64,000 bases of DNA from Gracilaria vermiculophylla (GCA_019155205.2 JAHNZQ020000308.1:3537930-3601929), one strand, 5' to 3'. Numbered from the stretch's first letter, positions 21,937 to 33,740 are shown. The notes: generated from the letters alone by a model not told the origin. Numbers and translations are program-made.

Positions 21937-22467
21937 ATGGGCTACTCTTTGAACGTTAGGGACTCGATGATGATAGCTCATTCGTTCGCAGGCAAGGAGT
22001 TTGGCCCAGCTGAGAAGGTAAGCCAGCACACCTGCTCGTACCATCGCAACCACGCTCAGAGCAGCCAGCCAGAAATGATTTGAACGAAGCTAGAGCTAAC
22101 CTCGGGACCATTTCCACGGCATTCGAAACATTGTGTAACCTTGGGTTTGCTTGAACAATAGATGCATGGTGCCACCTACGTCGTGGACTGCGAGTTTATA
22201 ACTGACAAGCTTGAAAGCCATGTGAACTGGGTGGTAGACATCGGCGAGGCAAGCACTGTGTTGAAAGAAGTTTTGTCCGAGTTCAACTACAAGAACTTGG
22301 ACGAATTGGAACAGTTCAAGGGGCAAAACACAACGACCGAATTCATGTGTAGACAAGTATTCAATCGCGTTGCAGACCGCTTCAGGGGCAAATTTGTGGG
22401 CGCCATAAAGATCAAAATGAAGGAGTCGCATATAGCATGGGCAAGTTACACCGGTGTGGTAGAATGA
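21937..22467 (+). CDS. 6-pyruvoyl-tetrahydropterin synthase-like protein (one intron)
   Basis: Exon 1 (21937-22017) encodes MGYSLNVRDSMMIAHSFAGK and FGPAEK; exon 2 (22162-22467) begins MHGATYVVDCEF. They join in phase 0 across a 144-bp GTAAGC...CAATAG intron to give 128 residues. The family pattern is clear: a first zinc-ligand His (H15 in IAHSF), then HGATYVV, a V-D-I-G turn, a helix ending in NLDEL, TTEFMCRQVF, and a C-terminal KESHIAWASY with the catalytic His. Usual members have HGHNY; here the second His is Ala, as in the HSF..FGPA..HGATY subgroup seen in some bacteria. It may act in tetrahydropterin or deazapurine metabolism; the substrate is not fixed by sequence. Confidence 0.82.
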
Positions 22468-22672
22468 CCTGGCTTTATTCAGTCTAGAAATGAGCACTGT
22501 CGTAAACATGACATTGCCCAAGGCCTCGGCCGCTATCGGCGCAGGGAGGAACCTCTGGACGGAGAATGGCGCTTGTGAACAAGTCGAGAAGAATTGTCCC
22601 GAATGGATCGGAGATCCAGTCTGGCGCACGACATGGCGCGAGAAATGTGTTTAACTGGTCAAAATGCGCGAT

Positions 22673-23104
22673 TTACTGGTCGGCGCCGTCCTTGTTCTCT
22701 TTAAGATACTCCAACAAGAACTCGTAGCCCGGAGAACTCTCACCAAACTCCTTGATGACACAGCTGGTGGCGCCGACAACCTTTGTGGCATTACCTTCCT
22801 CATCAATTTTGCAAAGACCGGCCCATTCTCCAAGCTGCTTCTTGTCCGGTACGCGCACGAGCGCCACTTCATGAGCAGCGCAGAGCGCTTCGATGAGGCG
22901 GGTGTACCGCGGTTCGTCACAGTCGGAGGCCAGAATGCATAGCTGGGCCTGGCCGCGATCTAAAGCCTTGGCGACTTCGTTAAGTCCGCGGACCAATCCA
23001 TCGTGGACGAGAGACTTCTTAAGCACTTCTTGCAGCGCTTTGAGAATGTCCATTTCGCCGACATCCTCGGGAACGGCCTCGACAGCTACTTCTCCGTCAG
23101 ACAT
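22673..23104 (-). CDS. RPS12: Ribosomal protein eS12
   Basis: A complete 143-residue protein, the usual eS12 length. The L7Ae/L30e/S12e RNA-binding fold is recognisable: [39 protein letters not shown], then [20 protein letters not shown] and the conserved [14 protein letters not shown]. It belongs to the beak of the 40S subunit. The first ~20 residues are acidic and variable in this family. It is a single exon convergent with the PTPS-like gene, ~200 bases between stops. Confidence 0.97.
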   Translation of the reverse strand: MSDGEVAVEAVPEDVGEMDILKALQEVLKKSLVHDGLVRGLNEVAKALDRGQAQLCILASDCDEPRYTRLIEALCAAHEVALVRVPDKKQLGEWAGLCKIDEEGNATKVVGATSCVIKEFGESSPGYEFLLEYLKENKDGADQ

Positions 23105-23426
23105 TGTGATGGGAAAACGTTAGACTGCTGTGAGTGAAAAAGAAATCGAGGTTGTCACCGGGCGTGGTTCCTCCAACCTGAAACAGCTACTTCACGGGTG
23201 TGGCATGCGGCGGGGGCGGTGTGTGGCAGAAGCCGGGGAGGTTTCGGCGGTGCGATTATGAAGGTTAGACGACGCGGCGGCGGCTGTGGCCGTCGACCAC
23301 AACATTGCAACGTGTCAACGGTGGCACCTTTGAACATTTTTCGGCCATTTTGAGAACTGCAGGGAAGCTACCGGCGGTCTCGGCCGCGACGAAGCGCGAG
23401 GCGCGAAGCAGCGGCTCCAATGGCAG

Positions 23427-24518
23427 TCACAGACGGCGCGAAGCCCATGACACCATGTCCTCCATGACCATGTCGCGCTTCTCGGCCAGCAGGTCGTGCA
23501 CACTTCCGTCATACAGCCGAACGGTCTTGTCGCTACTGCCAATGCGGTCGTGGAAGTCGATCGTCCCCTTCGCGTTTGTCACGCGATCCTTCCGAGAATG
23601 CGCCACAAACACGGGCACGCGAAAGCGCTCCGCCTCGCTCATGATCTTTTCACAGCTCTTGAGCACCTCATAGCCCACTCTCGCTCGCACGGGGCTGCGC
23701 ACAACCAACGGGTCGTCTCGACTGTCGTACGCGTCGTGCTCATTGCTTTTCGCTCGCCGTCTCTTCCGGTCAAATTTGAGCCTCTGCACCGGCAGCAACG
23801 GCGCCAGCGTGCCCAGCAGCGGTGCAAACAGCTTCAAAATCGGCTTGGGGTACACGCGCACGGCGGGCGCCGTGAGCATGACCCCCCTAAACGTGCCGCA
23901 CGGAGCGTCCCTGGCGAGGTGAATGGCAACGGCGCCTCCAAGGGAATGGGCCAGAATGAAGCTGGGCAGCGTAGAAAGGCGTCTGGGCAACCGCTGTTTG
24001 GCGTGCTGAATGGTGTGTTGCGCGTCATCGACGTAGTGCTGCATGGAGGAAGTATACGCCCTGTAGCCATCAGAGCGGCCGTGGCCGTGAAAATCGTGCG
24101 CGATGACAACGTACCCCGCGTCCACCCACGCCCTCGCCACGCGCGTGTACTTGTTGGAGTGGTCGTTGAGGCCGTGGATGATGTAAATGATGCCGCGCTC
24201 CGCGCGGCGGCGTGGAAAGAGGCGGTGCCAGAAGGAGCGCGTGCGGTGGCGCGGGCGCCAGGTCTGCACGAAGATGCGCTGCCCGCGCGAGTTGAGCACG
24301 TAGTATGCGCTGTGGTCAGCCCACTCGTCGACGCGCCAGCCGACGGTGGCGTGGCGCGCGTGCAGGCGCGGCTGCGGCAGCGGGCAGGCCAGCACGCCGG
24401 GCGGCGGCGAGGGGCGCGTAGCGTGCGGCGGCGGGAACAAGGGCTGCGTGAAGGACGGCGCCCGGCCGGAGGGCAGGCGGTGGCCGGAGGGAAACAGCCA
24501 GCTGAGCGCGGCCTCCAT
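23427..24518 (-). CDS. Monoglyceride lipase-like alpha/beta hydrolase
   Basis: 363 residues. The first ~60 are Pro/Arg/His-rich; the hydrolase domain starts about residue 70 (YYVLNSRGQRIFVQTWRP). Motifs are IIYIIHGLNDHSNKY (oxyanion loop), HDFHGHGRSDGYR, the nucleophile elbow AHSLGGA with Ser192, Asp311 in HSRKDRVT and His341 in GSVHDLL, so the triad is complete. This is the serine aminopeptidase S33 / MGL family, which hydrolyses monoacylglycerols or lysophospholipids. The elbow has Ala in place of the usual Gly before His. A basic insertion (RKRRRAKS) sits in the cap. It is divergent from the NTase-cupin gene across a short GC-rich stretch. The true start could be the inner frame near residue 60. 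Confidence 0.85.
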   Translation of the reverse strand: MEAALSWLFPSGHRLPSGRAPSFTQPLFPPPHATRPSPPPGVLACPLPQPRLHARHATVGWRVDEWADHSAYYVLNSRGQRIFVQTWRPRHRTRSFWHRLFPRRRAERGIIYIIHGLNDHSNKYTRVARAWVDAGYVVIAHDFHGHGRSDGYRAYTSSMQHYVDDAQHTIQHAKQRLPRRLSTLPSFILAHSLGGAVAIHLARDAPCGTFRGVMLTAPAVRVYPKPILKLFAPLLGTLAPLLPVQRLKFDRKRRRAKSNEHDAYDSRDDPLVVRSPVRARVGYEVLKSCEKIMSEAERFRVPVFVAHSRKDRVTNAKGTIDFHDRIGSSDKTVRLYDGSVHDLLAEKRDMVMEDMVSWASRRL

Positions 24519-24946
24519 CGCGCGCGGGGCAGCGGGTCGCGTCGCGCGGCGCGGAAGACGGCGGCGACGGTGGCGGCGGAGCGCGGGGGGGCTCGCAGGT
24601 CAACGGTTCGGCGCGCAGGGAATCGGTTCAGGACGCAGCGCCGCCGCCGCAGAAATGCGCGCCGCACGGGGCGGCTGCCGGCGCGGGAGGCGGCGCGCCG
24701 CCGCTGCGCCCCGCCGCGCGGCCTGGCGGCCCAATGGAAACGCGCGCCGTGATTCGGCGCCGCCTCGATGCCGCCTTGTGCTGCGGCGCGTGGCTCGCGC
24801 GTGCGGCGCGTGTGATCGCTGTCGCTCTGCCGATCTCCCCCCCGCAGATCCCCGCCGCGCCGCCGCGCCACTACGCCACCGCGCCACCGCGCCACCGCAC
24901 CGCCGCGCCACCGCACTGCCGCGCCGCCGCGCCGCTGCGCCGCCCC
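24519..24946. promoter_or_regulatory. GC-rich bidirectional promoter with CCGCGCCA-type repeats
   Basis: The ~430 bases between two divergent genes must hold both promoters. The segment 24850-24945 is a simple-sequence tract made of CCGCGCCAC and CCGCCGCG units. It creates long chance frames on both strands. Confidence 0.5.
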
Positions 24947-26929
24947 ATGGCCGCGCCCGCCTTCCGACCGCCCCTCCCGGCTGGCCTGCCGCCGCGCGCC
25001 GCAGGCTCGCGTTGCGCGCCCGCGCGCGCCTGCGCCCCCCGTCGACTCGTCACATGCATCGCGCCTTCCTTCGAGCGCGCCGTGCGGAGCGGCTTCGTCC
25101 TCGACTTTGGCAGAACATTGCACGTCCGCCCCGACCTCTCCGTCGTCGAGAGCCACCCCCTGCGCGTCCCGCATCAGCTTGAACCGCCGCTGCGCGAGGT
25201 CGGCGCTGCAATCCTGCGCTTTCTGGGACGCCGTCGCGTCGTCGCCATATTTGTCCGCGGGTCCTGTGCAACCCAGCACTTTTTTGACGACGGCACCTCG
25301 GACTTGGACCTCGTTGTTGTCACCAACGCCCAAGTACCACGTGCCGCCCTCCAGTCTCTTACCGACTGCATTAAAGTCGCCTTGTCAAGTAGCAAACTTG
25401 CGCTTCCCGTCGATTTGACATGTATAAACCAGTCCTGCATTTCCCCTAGTCTGGCGGTCGTTCTCCGTTACTACGCCCTGTCATTGTACACGTCTGCGCC
25501 CTCCCCCCTCGCCGCTACGCGCCATGTCAACTTGAACATTTCAACCATGCCAATCAATATCAGGGACGATGAACGAAGGTGCATGGCTGTGTTTCCTCAT
25601 CCCAATCATCACCATACTTTCAGCCCTCTCAAGCTCTGTGCCGTGCAATGGCTGTGTAAGCGATGCCTTCGCTCTCTCACAGAACTCGCCGTGTCAAAAA
25701 CTCGAAAGCATGCTCGCGATTTGGTCCCATGTTACAAGCTTTGCTCCGCTGCATATCCCGAGCATGCCCATCTGTTCTTGAGTGCGCTGCAAGTCGCCTG
25801 CGCCCACGAGAGGAATGCATTTGTAGGAGAGGGGCGTGAAAGTATTCTGCCCGTCGCCTTGGACACTGTCCGAAGCCTTGTTGAGCTTGTGGAAGACGTG
25901 TTCTTGAAGGAAACCTTTAACTCTGATGCCTGCTCTTTTTCTTCTGGTGAGCTGCAAACCGCGTTCATCGCAGCACCAAAATTTCGAGAACGTGTTCTGC
26001 ATTCTGCAGAACAAACTGTCGCTGGTTTGCTCTATTGGTTCAGGAAAACACCGGCATCCTTCTTTTCCTTTGCTCGCTGTGCTTTACCTCATACATGTGT
26101 TCGTCGGAGTCGTCAGGTGGCCGAGAAGGCTTTGGAGGGAAACTTGGGTGTTGGAGAGCATGATTTGAATCCTTTCAGATTTCTCGTTGATTGCGATGAA
26201 CCGTTTGTGGTCCGCGGACTCAGGAGGCCGGAGGTCTTCCAGACTGTTTTCACAGCTTTCGTGAAGAAACATTTGACAGTTTCTTGTCGAGTATCACCCA
26301 CGAACGTGGTCACATTCTGTCGTAGCGAGCATTCCTGGATTGAGGATCGGTTATTTACGCCTTCTAGCACCATTCGCTCCCTAATGACAAATGAAGCTGT
26401 CCAGAGGCTCCAGAAAGACTGCATTTTACCAGCTCTGGAGTACGAAGATGCAGTTCGAGAACATTTATACATTCAGACAGACGCCTTCAGATCGGAAGCA
26501 TTATTTGACCGTATTCCAAACAAGAACATCAATATTGTGCAGAAGGAGAGGATATGGATTAGTACCCATGGGACTGTTTCTAGTTTGCACTACGACGCGT
26601 CGCATTCAGCACTTTTTCAGAGAACAGGAATGAAAAGGATGTTGTTCTTTCCTCCTGAATGCTTAGACAAGCTCGGAATCTATCCTCTTGGTCATCCACT
26701 TCATCGCCGTGCGCGCGTCAGCCTTGATCATCGAAAATCAAGAGTTTTTCGAGAGTTTTGGACAGGATGCGCATCAGTTGCGGTGGAGGCTGTGCTACGA
26801 CCGGGCGACCTAGTCGTATTTCCTCCCAACTGGTCGCACTACACTGAGAGTCTTGCCCAAAGAGAGCAACTGTCTGTTTCTCACACAGTTAGATACATTT
26901 GTCCAGTCCATTTTTCACCACCCTCATGA
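24947..26929 (+). CDS. Nucleotidyltransferase fused to a JmjC-like cupin (Cupin_8) domain
   Basis: The frame opens at 24734, but its first 71 codons translate the simple repeat, so the ATG at 24947 (MAAPAFRPP) is preferred; a still later start is possible. Residue numbers here count from 24734. A polymerase-beta-type nucleotidyltransferase site is visible: VRGSCATQHFF with Gly176-Ser177, then SDLDLVVV with Asp190 and Asp192, and a third carboxylate Asp227 in LPVDLTCI. A helical middle follows. From ~450, DEPFVVRGLRRPEVF matches the start of Cupin_8/JmjC-like hydroxylases, with the metal triad His619-Tyr-Asp621 (LHYDASHS) and distal His702 (PPNWSHYTE). Both catalytic sites look intact. A role in nucleotide transfer plus Fe(II)/2-oxoglutarate hydroxylation, perhaps on RNA or protein, is inference. 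A possible AATAAA lies at ~26998. Confidence 0.75.
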   Translation: MAAPAFRPPLPAGLPPRAAGSRCAPARACAPRRLVTCIAPSFERAVRSGFVLDFGRTLHVRPDLSVVESHPLRVPHQLEPPLREVGAAILRFLGRRRVVAIFVRGSCATQHFFDDGTSDLDLVVVTNAQVPRAALQSLTDCIKVALSSSKLALPVDLTCINQSCISPSLAVVLRYYALSLYTSAPSPLAATRHVNLNISTMPINIRDDERRCMAVFPHPNHHHTFSPLKLCAVQWLCKRCLRSLTELAVSKTRKHARDLVPCYKLCSAAYPEHAHLFLSALQVACAHERNAFVGEGRESILPVALDTVRSLVELVEDVFLKETFNSDACSFSSGELQTAFIAAPKFRERVLHSAEQTVAGLLYWFRKTPASFFSFARCALPHTCVRRSRQVAEKALEGNLGVGEHDLNPFRFLVDCDEPFVVRGLRRPEVFQTVFTAFVKKHLTVSCRVSPTNVVTFCRSEHSWIEDRLFTPSSTIRSLMTNEAVQRLQKDCILPALEYEDAVREHLYIQTDAFRSEALFDRIPNKNINIVQKERIWISTHGTVSSLHYDASHSALFQRTGMKRMLFFPPECLDKLGIYPLGHPLHRRARVSLDHRKSRVFREFWTGCASVAVEAVLRPGDLVVFPPNWSHYTESLAQREQLSVSHTVRYICPVHFSPPS

Positions 26930-29900
26930 TCATGGACTTGCTTACTGTAAGAAGTGTTTTATGGCTGTCTTTCATGACTCACAAGTCTATGGGATGAATA
27001 AAACGTTTGCACGACGATATCAAAGAATGTAGTTGAGGATATTTGCGTTATCGCCTAATGTATTCGGCCATTAAGAATCATTTTTTGTTTTCTTTTGACT
27101 GAGGCTACACGCTATTATCCTTAGGATGGGGTCATCGAGACTTGGAACATGGAATAAGGGGTCAGCGAGAAATCTCCGTGTCTCTGATTGCAAGGCTGTA
27201 ACAGGATCTTATCCTCCAAAAATTCCACCATTAAAGACATGTGAGCTATATTTGTTTCAGAGTTCAACTTCAATGGTCAGGTATAATGCAAGCTTACGGA
27301 GACGTAGAAGATTGATGTTATCGTAAGCAATGTATTGAATGAGTTATCAACCTGCTCAGCATGACAATCAAAAACCGAAACGACATGTATGAGTTACCGT
27401 CAGAACGCGAGACACACATGTGATGACCCGAGGTGAGCATAGCGGTCCAAAGGCGCCAGGCGATGGACCGATGTATCACCGACAGGCATTGCATTTGTGT
27501 GGAGAGGGGCAAAATCATACTTGTTTGAATTTTCAACCATCTGGTTGGTTTTTTGTTTTGTGGTTTGTGTGATGATCTAGGAGTTTGGCGATCCGGACAG
27601 CGGGTCTCTTTGTGAAGGATTCGGGTCCTTGTGCTAAACAGTCTTGTGAATAAACAGTAAAACTATCTTCTAAGAATGCGGTCTATGACAAAGACAACTA
27701 TCATTATCGTTCTCAAACTTGAGAAGAGAGGCAACGTCTACTGAGATAGACACTGGGAGTCTCCCAAAATGCATTGAAACACATTTTTGTCCAGACCGTC
27801 TTCAAGACAGTTTCAATCAAGAACACGAAAGAACCGTTATTCCAATATGGATTTTGTGTTTTTAGGAGACGGCAGCTTCTAGAAAGAAAATGGGAAGCAG
27901 AGTGCATGATAAAGCCCACGAATCACATGGAGCACAAAACATTATTCAGGAACTCTTGAATTTGTACTGCTTATTATTTTCTATTCTAACTCGTCAAATT
28001 CTATATGAACGTGAAATAATTCGAAAATTGATCTCTGTCCATCTCTTGAGAAATAAATCTGCAACTTCATGATTTTATTCTGTTCTTTGTGTGAATTCAG
28101 AAAAAACTTTGGACAAAATAAAAAAGAAAACAGACACACAGAAAGTGTAATGATAAAGTATGCATCGAAAGCTGTTTTCCGTTGTTTTAAATTATTAGAA
28201 AACTCTACGTCCGAATACGATTTAACTGCTGGATATGGTGGAAAATGTCAGAGAGTTGCAGGATTCTCAAGATTTGATTCGAGATCGGACAATAAAAAAA
28301 AGGTATATATAGAAGACGCTATCAATATGTTTGCCTGATTTCTTGGCAGTAATAATCGATAGAGATGCAAGTACTGTTTATGTATGAAGGATTGTTTTGG
28401 AAAACAAAACAGAGTTGGTCAACCTCCATGCAGTGTGCTCTTATATTCATGTATAACATTCAGTTTTACGAACAATTCACCGTTATACAAACACGTAAAG
28501 GAATATGTATATGAGGAGAGAGAGTGTGTTTATGTACTACGTTTAGGAGTGATATATGGTTTGTAGGATTCGGTGGCCAAGGTACGTGAAATACCAGTTT
28601 TACGTGATACATTGAGCATAGAACAGTGTGAATATCATTTCTAGCATCATTCAATTGGGTTTCTTTGGGAGATCATGTACTTCTAGGTACATGTGGGAGA
28701 CACAGAGCCGCCCTGGCGTATGCTCTGCTACACCGATGGGCACAACTCATTGCGTTCAGCCAGGCCAAGTAGGCTTTGACTGCTGCTACCGGTGGGGTAG
28801 GTAGATGGGAAGCAAAAAGCGCAACGCCACGTGTAGGTGAGACATAATCAGTAATGTGCCAGAACAGTGCAGATCTCAGCTTCACGAAGCCAGACCATGC
28901 AGCAGAACCAATGTTCTACAATATCTTGTGATCACGGCTAATTGTTGCGATCCATGATCGTGATCGCCTGTTTTCCGCCCAAGTTCTGATCCGTGTGCGA
29001 CTACTGTTTGCGAAGTCTGCCATTGCAATGTAATCCCTTCCCCCCGCTCACTCCAATGCGCAATAAATATGCTTTTGCGTTCCTGCAAATTTCAAGAACT
29101 GGTGCGGAAAATGCGTGGTATGTTTTCAGCAGTCTTCTTGAGGGAACAATATCCTGGCGAAAAAAAACTCTAGGACGTTTATTTTCTCAGATTAGGTAGG
29201 CAAGACAGTCTTAAGACAACATTTTATGTACTACTATCTAGCTAGCGATTGAAGCCGGGTGTTCGCAAAGAAGACAAAATATCATCATCAACGTTCATTT
29301 TTAGGCTGAATTCGAAATGATGAAAAATAAGCTGCAAAGATTAAAACAGAAATGAAACTTCTTTGCAGTTGAGAACGCTTAAGAATTGTAATACTTACTT
29401 TCTATAATATTATGTTAGTTTCATAAATCTGTCAGAGCTATTATTGATCAGCAGTTTGGGCCATAGCTTGGATAGATAGAGAATCGGTTGTCAGGGTCAG
29501 GGCAGGCGTCTCGCGATGTGAACCCCCGATCGTGCACACTTGTTCATCAGTAATAGAATAGAAGATACTGAATCGCTGTTCTCAAGAAATGTTTCTTGAT
29601 TCGCCCCGCAGAAGAGTGACTCGAATCAAAGCGGCATAAACGTTGCGATCAGCAGTAGATTTTTTTAATCATGAAAATGAAATTCAGGTTCGATGCGCAA
29701 CATTCTTACCTTTGTAATTTAAAGAGTTTACTCGAGAAAGTTTCCAGAAGTAATCTATTGCTTTGTGCATCCACTCTGTCAGCAGAAAAGTCTCGAGTTG
29801 AAATCTACCTGGTATATGTCACACCTAATCGTTACAACATGCAGTGTCATCATCTTCCTAGCTTTTTATCCCCCTTATAGTCTCTTCTGTGTCTTTCTAT

Positions 29901-32900
29901 CGGCTGTAATGCTGAAGTGTTGTGTATCAGATGTACCGTAGTGGGACCAATACAAAATATCGATGTCAATGAAAACAGAGACTGCTCGGTATGTGTCAGA
30001 GCTGAATCATCTGCAGCACATTTATCAGCGATGAAAGTTTGAAGTCTTGGATTCACAAGTCTTGGATTCACATGAATAAAACTGAATGCTACAAGAGATT
30101 TAACAATCTCGATGGGGCTAATACAAACATATCGCAGTTCCACTTTCTCAAGAGCACCGCTGTAATTTCTGAGTAAGAAGTGAGCGTATGCCGTATACTT
30201 CCTCGTAATTAACAAGAACACGAAAACCCTTATTTCGTCTTCCCAATCACAAGGCGGAGAGTGAAACTACCGTGTAAATGAACTAGAGAAAATTACAGCT
30301 ATTAGGGCTTGCTTTGCTATACCCAGGCCCAGAAAGCTTGAAAGTCGCTTCTGAAATCTACACCTTCAAGTCAGAGTCGTGCAAAGAACGGCGATATGTG
30401 TCTATGCATAAAAATTTGTATTTAGTATATTTTGGAACACAAAAGGTTGATGGCTTTGAAAATATTAAAAGCACTCTTCTCCGACTTTTTTAGCTACATA
30501 ATAACTATGTAGCATCTGGAGTACGAAAAAGGAACGAATAATATATAGTAAAGATCATACTTTACTACAACCACTGTATTTTCAAAATAAGTTGTCAGAA
30601 GGAGAGATAAAGACAAATTTTTCTTAAAGATTTATTTCACCGACTTTCCTCATTCCAACGTCAAGAATGACGTTCGCGGCCCAGACGGCATCGAGTGCGG
30701 TTGCGTGAAGATCTGCGAATGTACCGAACAGCACTCGTCTCGGGGCAGAAGAAAAAAACTGCACCCTTGCATGCAAGAACAAAAACAGACAGACATTTTA
30801 CCGCTGCATTCTGAAATGACAAACTTGGGACAAGACGTACCGTCACACGAAGACTTTTGGCCCCTGTCGGTCTCAAGAGGGAGATGTTAAGTATACTTTC
30901 TTTTTTTGGACATCTATCCATGCCTGTGACGTGTGAGTGCTCTGCGTATGGTGACGTGAATACGCAGTCTTCCGCACGCGACCATAGGCGAACAGCAAAC
31001 GAGACTGAGTACTTACTGAAACTGCTTGCAAAACTCTACCATGGATCCTGCTGCAGAGTAGCGATGTAACAAAATTGGTTTCTGTCTGTTGGTGGGATGA
31101 CAGGATGCAAAACTGTGGCGAAAGTTAAAAGCGCAACTTGAAAGAGTTTGTCTGTGGTTTCTCTGCACCCTGTATTTGGAAACACCTGCCAATGCTCATG
31201 TATGTACACGGTTGGTGGAACACTGATTGCCTCATCGGCGACCAGACGGCGCATGGTGCTTGTTCATACTTCAAGTCGTCTGGCAAGTGCGATAATCACA
31301 CGTGCAAGCGTGCATGTCTTGTCAAATACATCTCAGAGACGTTCAAATCTTCATTCCGTTCAAAATAGCCAGCGTCTTCGTCCGAGGAGAAATGGAGTGG
31401 TTGAATCTTACAGAACGAGTTTCATTCACATGGCCTCTGTCTAATGAGGCTGAGTTTGATTACGTTAAGATTCAATCCCTGTGTTGAACCAATGGAGTAT
31501 GTTTAAGACAGGAGGCAAATTTCTCAAAGCCCATGAACTGTTACAAACGATAGCAAAGACGCGAGAAAGATGCTGCAAGAAAATTGATAGCCAGTCGAAA
31601 ACCTTTGTTCAATGACATCATGAGTATCGAGACAACTTTTTCCAGCGTCGGGCCTATTAAAACGTTGCAAAATTTCAAGGCTGTGGATATTGTTCGTACC
31701 TTATCCCTCTCCGGATACAAGTGGCGGCAGTGCAAATGTACGAGGTTTCATATACGCGGTGCGAAGATCACATCTTACACCGTGTTTTACTACGGATCCG
31801 TGTGTCTGAGCATTCGTTGTTCACGGCATGTCGAATGAGTGACGCTGACGCTTTGGAAGCAAATGTGAGATTGCGATACTCACAGGAGCACCTCAATTTT
31901 TGTGAACAAATAGCGAACAACCTTTTCCTCGGGCGCGAGTGCTTCGGTGCGAATACTCACGGTTCCAAGACGTTCCAGGTGAGTCGACTGAAGCCGAAAT
32001 CGCAACGGGGGAAAAAGAAAGACGCGGAGGTAATTTGGTGGGCTCACTGCTTGGAAAGCATGGCATCATGACATGTCTTTTGAGGTGGAATAGTGGATGA
32101 GAAGCACAGCGAGCAGACCTGCATGTCAGGGCAACAGGGATTAGGCACGGTTGGCAGGATGTGGGGGAGTGAGGTTCAGGGGTGAATTAGAGGCTGTCAC
32201 GAGTTAAGACGGCGCTACCAACGAATGAACGACAGCAGAAATGCATTGGCAAAACATCGAGATGTGTAGGGTAGCGGTGTGTGGATGATAACAAGCGGAG
32301 CGACGGTGAATGTGATGTATGCATCACATCAGTGTGGCGGTGGAGTAGTAGGCGAGTCTCGGGTCTGGACGGGGTGTTTCTGCGAAGATCAAGCCGAGGA
32401 AGAAATGCATAACAGGAGGATGACGGGGATGTGAGTGGAGAAAGTTTTTCACAGGGCAAAACTGCAGCGCCGTGGGCGGCATCGAGACGAGGGAGCGGAG
32501 GCGAGGAGGTGAAGTTTGTCCGGCGCACAGCCGGCGACCGATCTTCACACTCTGGCGCCAAGGGATTTGCACGCGCCGCTGCTGTTGGCGCAGCCTCGCG
32601 TCTTCCAGCCGCTGACATGTTGTTTGCGCCTACAGGTGCGGCGAGCCTGCGCACACTCCTGTGTCACGGCCATCGCTCCGCCTCGCCACTCGCCTGCCCC
32701 CTGCACGTATGGCATTCCGCGCCCTCTCGCGTGCATGCACGACCCCTGTCGCCCTCAGTAGCATGTGTTCAACCTCTTAAAAATGCAGCATTTCTCTGTG
32801 CGTCTTCCCCCGCCCCTCTTGCATCAGTTGATCACCCTCTCAACAGCTTCACTTCCCAGGTACGTCTGCCTATAAGGCTCCGATTCGTGCTGCTTCCCCC

Positions 32901-33003
32901 TCTCCTCCTCTAATCCTTTCTCTCCACCCCCCTCTTCTTGCTGCATACTGCATAGTTCTGCTATTCTCGCTTTTCATCACTCGCTCCCCATCCCCGGCAA
33001 ACC
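26930..33003. other. Gene-poor region of about 6 kb
   Basis: AT-rich, with only short scattered frames on both strands and nothing recognisable. One perfect 7-bp-stem hairpin (CATGTAC/GTACATG) lies at 28674-28693. 32780-33000 is pyrimidine-rich and forms the upstream region of the zinc-finger gene. No tRNA-like fold was found by eye. Confidence 0.5.
31835..31978 (+). other. Candidate first exon, unassigned
   Basis: An ATG frame of 48 codons (MSDADALEANVRLRYSQEHL...) ends at a consensus donor CAG|GTGAGT. The composition is protein-like, but no matching downstream exon was identified. It could be chance. Confidence 0.2.
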
Positions 33004-33740
33004 ATGTCCTCCGGCAGAAGTGGCCCTAGTAGAAGCAATAGAAGAAAGAACGACCCAAGTCTTTCGTTTCCTGTGCTCCGGCTTCAACAGCAGTCGCCCT
33101 CGCTTCAGCCATCTTCCTCGGACCACCACCATGCTGCTTCTTCCACGTCCAGCGCAAACCTGAGCGCTCCAAGATCTTACTGGGATACAGTACTGCCTAA
33201 TACTTCCCCCGCTGAGGCTCAACAGCAACCGACTCCGCCAGATCCCCATTCTTCACCCGGCCCCGTTCCGTTGCATTCATCTTTCAAGAACAGGGGCTAC
33301 GGTGTTGCCAACTCCATCTTCCGAAAACGCCCAGGATCTCTCGGTCTCGTTTCCGAACCTCTACCCGACTCACGCCGAAGCAATGCAGCAAGGCCTTTTG
33401 GCTGTCATTTATGCAAAGGCAGGTTTGAACGTATCGGTCATTTAAACGTATGAGTTTCACACAGTCCCTCCTCGTTTTGATAGTGATAACATCAAACTGA
33501 CACCCTCACGTCGTTTGTGTTTTTTGACAGGCCCACATTGAAGCGGTTCACAACTCTCGTAAGCCGTACAAGTGCGAATATGAAAACTGCGGCAAGTGCT
33601 TCAGTCATAAGTCTAGTCTGTACAGACATGTCAGAGGCATACATGAGAAGAAAGGTCATACGCTTCCCAGTCTATCAAGGCAACCATCTCGTCCTTCTCC
33701 CGCTCCATTTCGTTCAATGAACCTATCCAAACATCGATGA
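33004..33740 (+). CDS. C2H2 zinc-finger protein (one intron)
   Basis: Exon 1 is 33004-33447 and exon 2 is 33531-33740, joined in phase 0 over an 83-bp GTATGA...TTGACAG intron, giving 217 residues. The intron splits the first finger between Asn and Ala in its helix: FGCHLCKGRFERIGHLN | AHIEAVH. The second finger is YKCEYENCGKCFSHKSSLYRHVRGIH, with a C-x4-C spacing. The first ~130 residues are Ser/Pro/Gln-rich and disordered. Two tandem fingers at the C-terminus suggest sequence-specific DNA binding and a role as a transcription regulator; no target can be named. Start codon context is ACCATG. Confidence 0.82.

Noticed and set aside
23496..24752. 418-residue plus-strand ORF
   Set aside because: Antisense of the lipase-like gene in GC-rich sequence; Arg/Ala-biased with no motif.
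23834..25333. 499-residue minus-strand ORF
   Set aside because: Out-of-frame reading of the lipase gene and the GC-rich promoter repeat.
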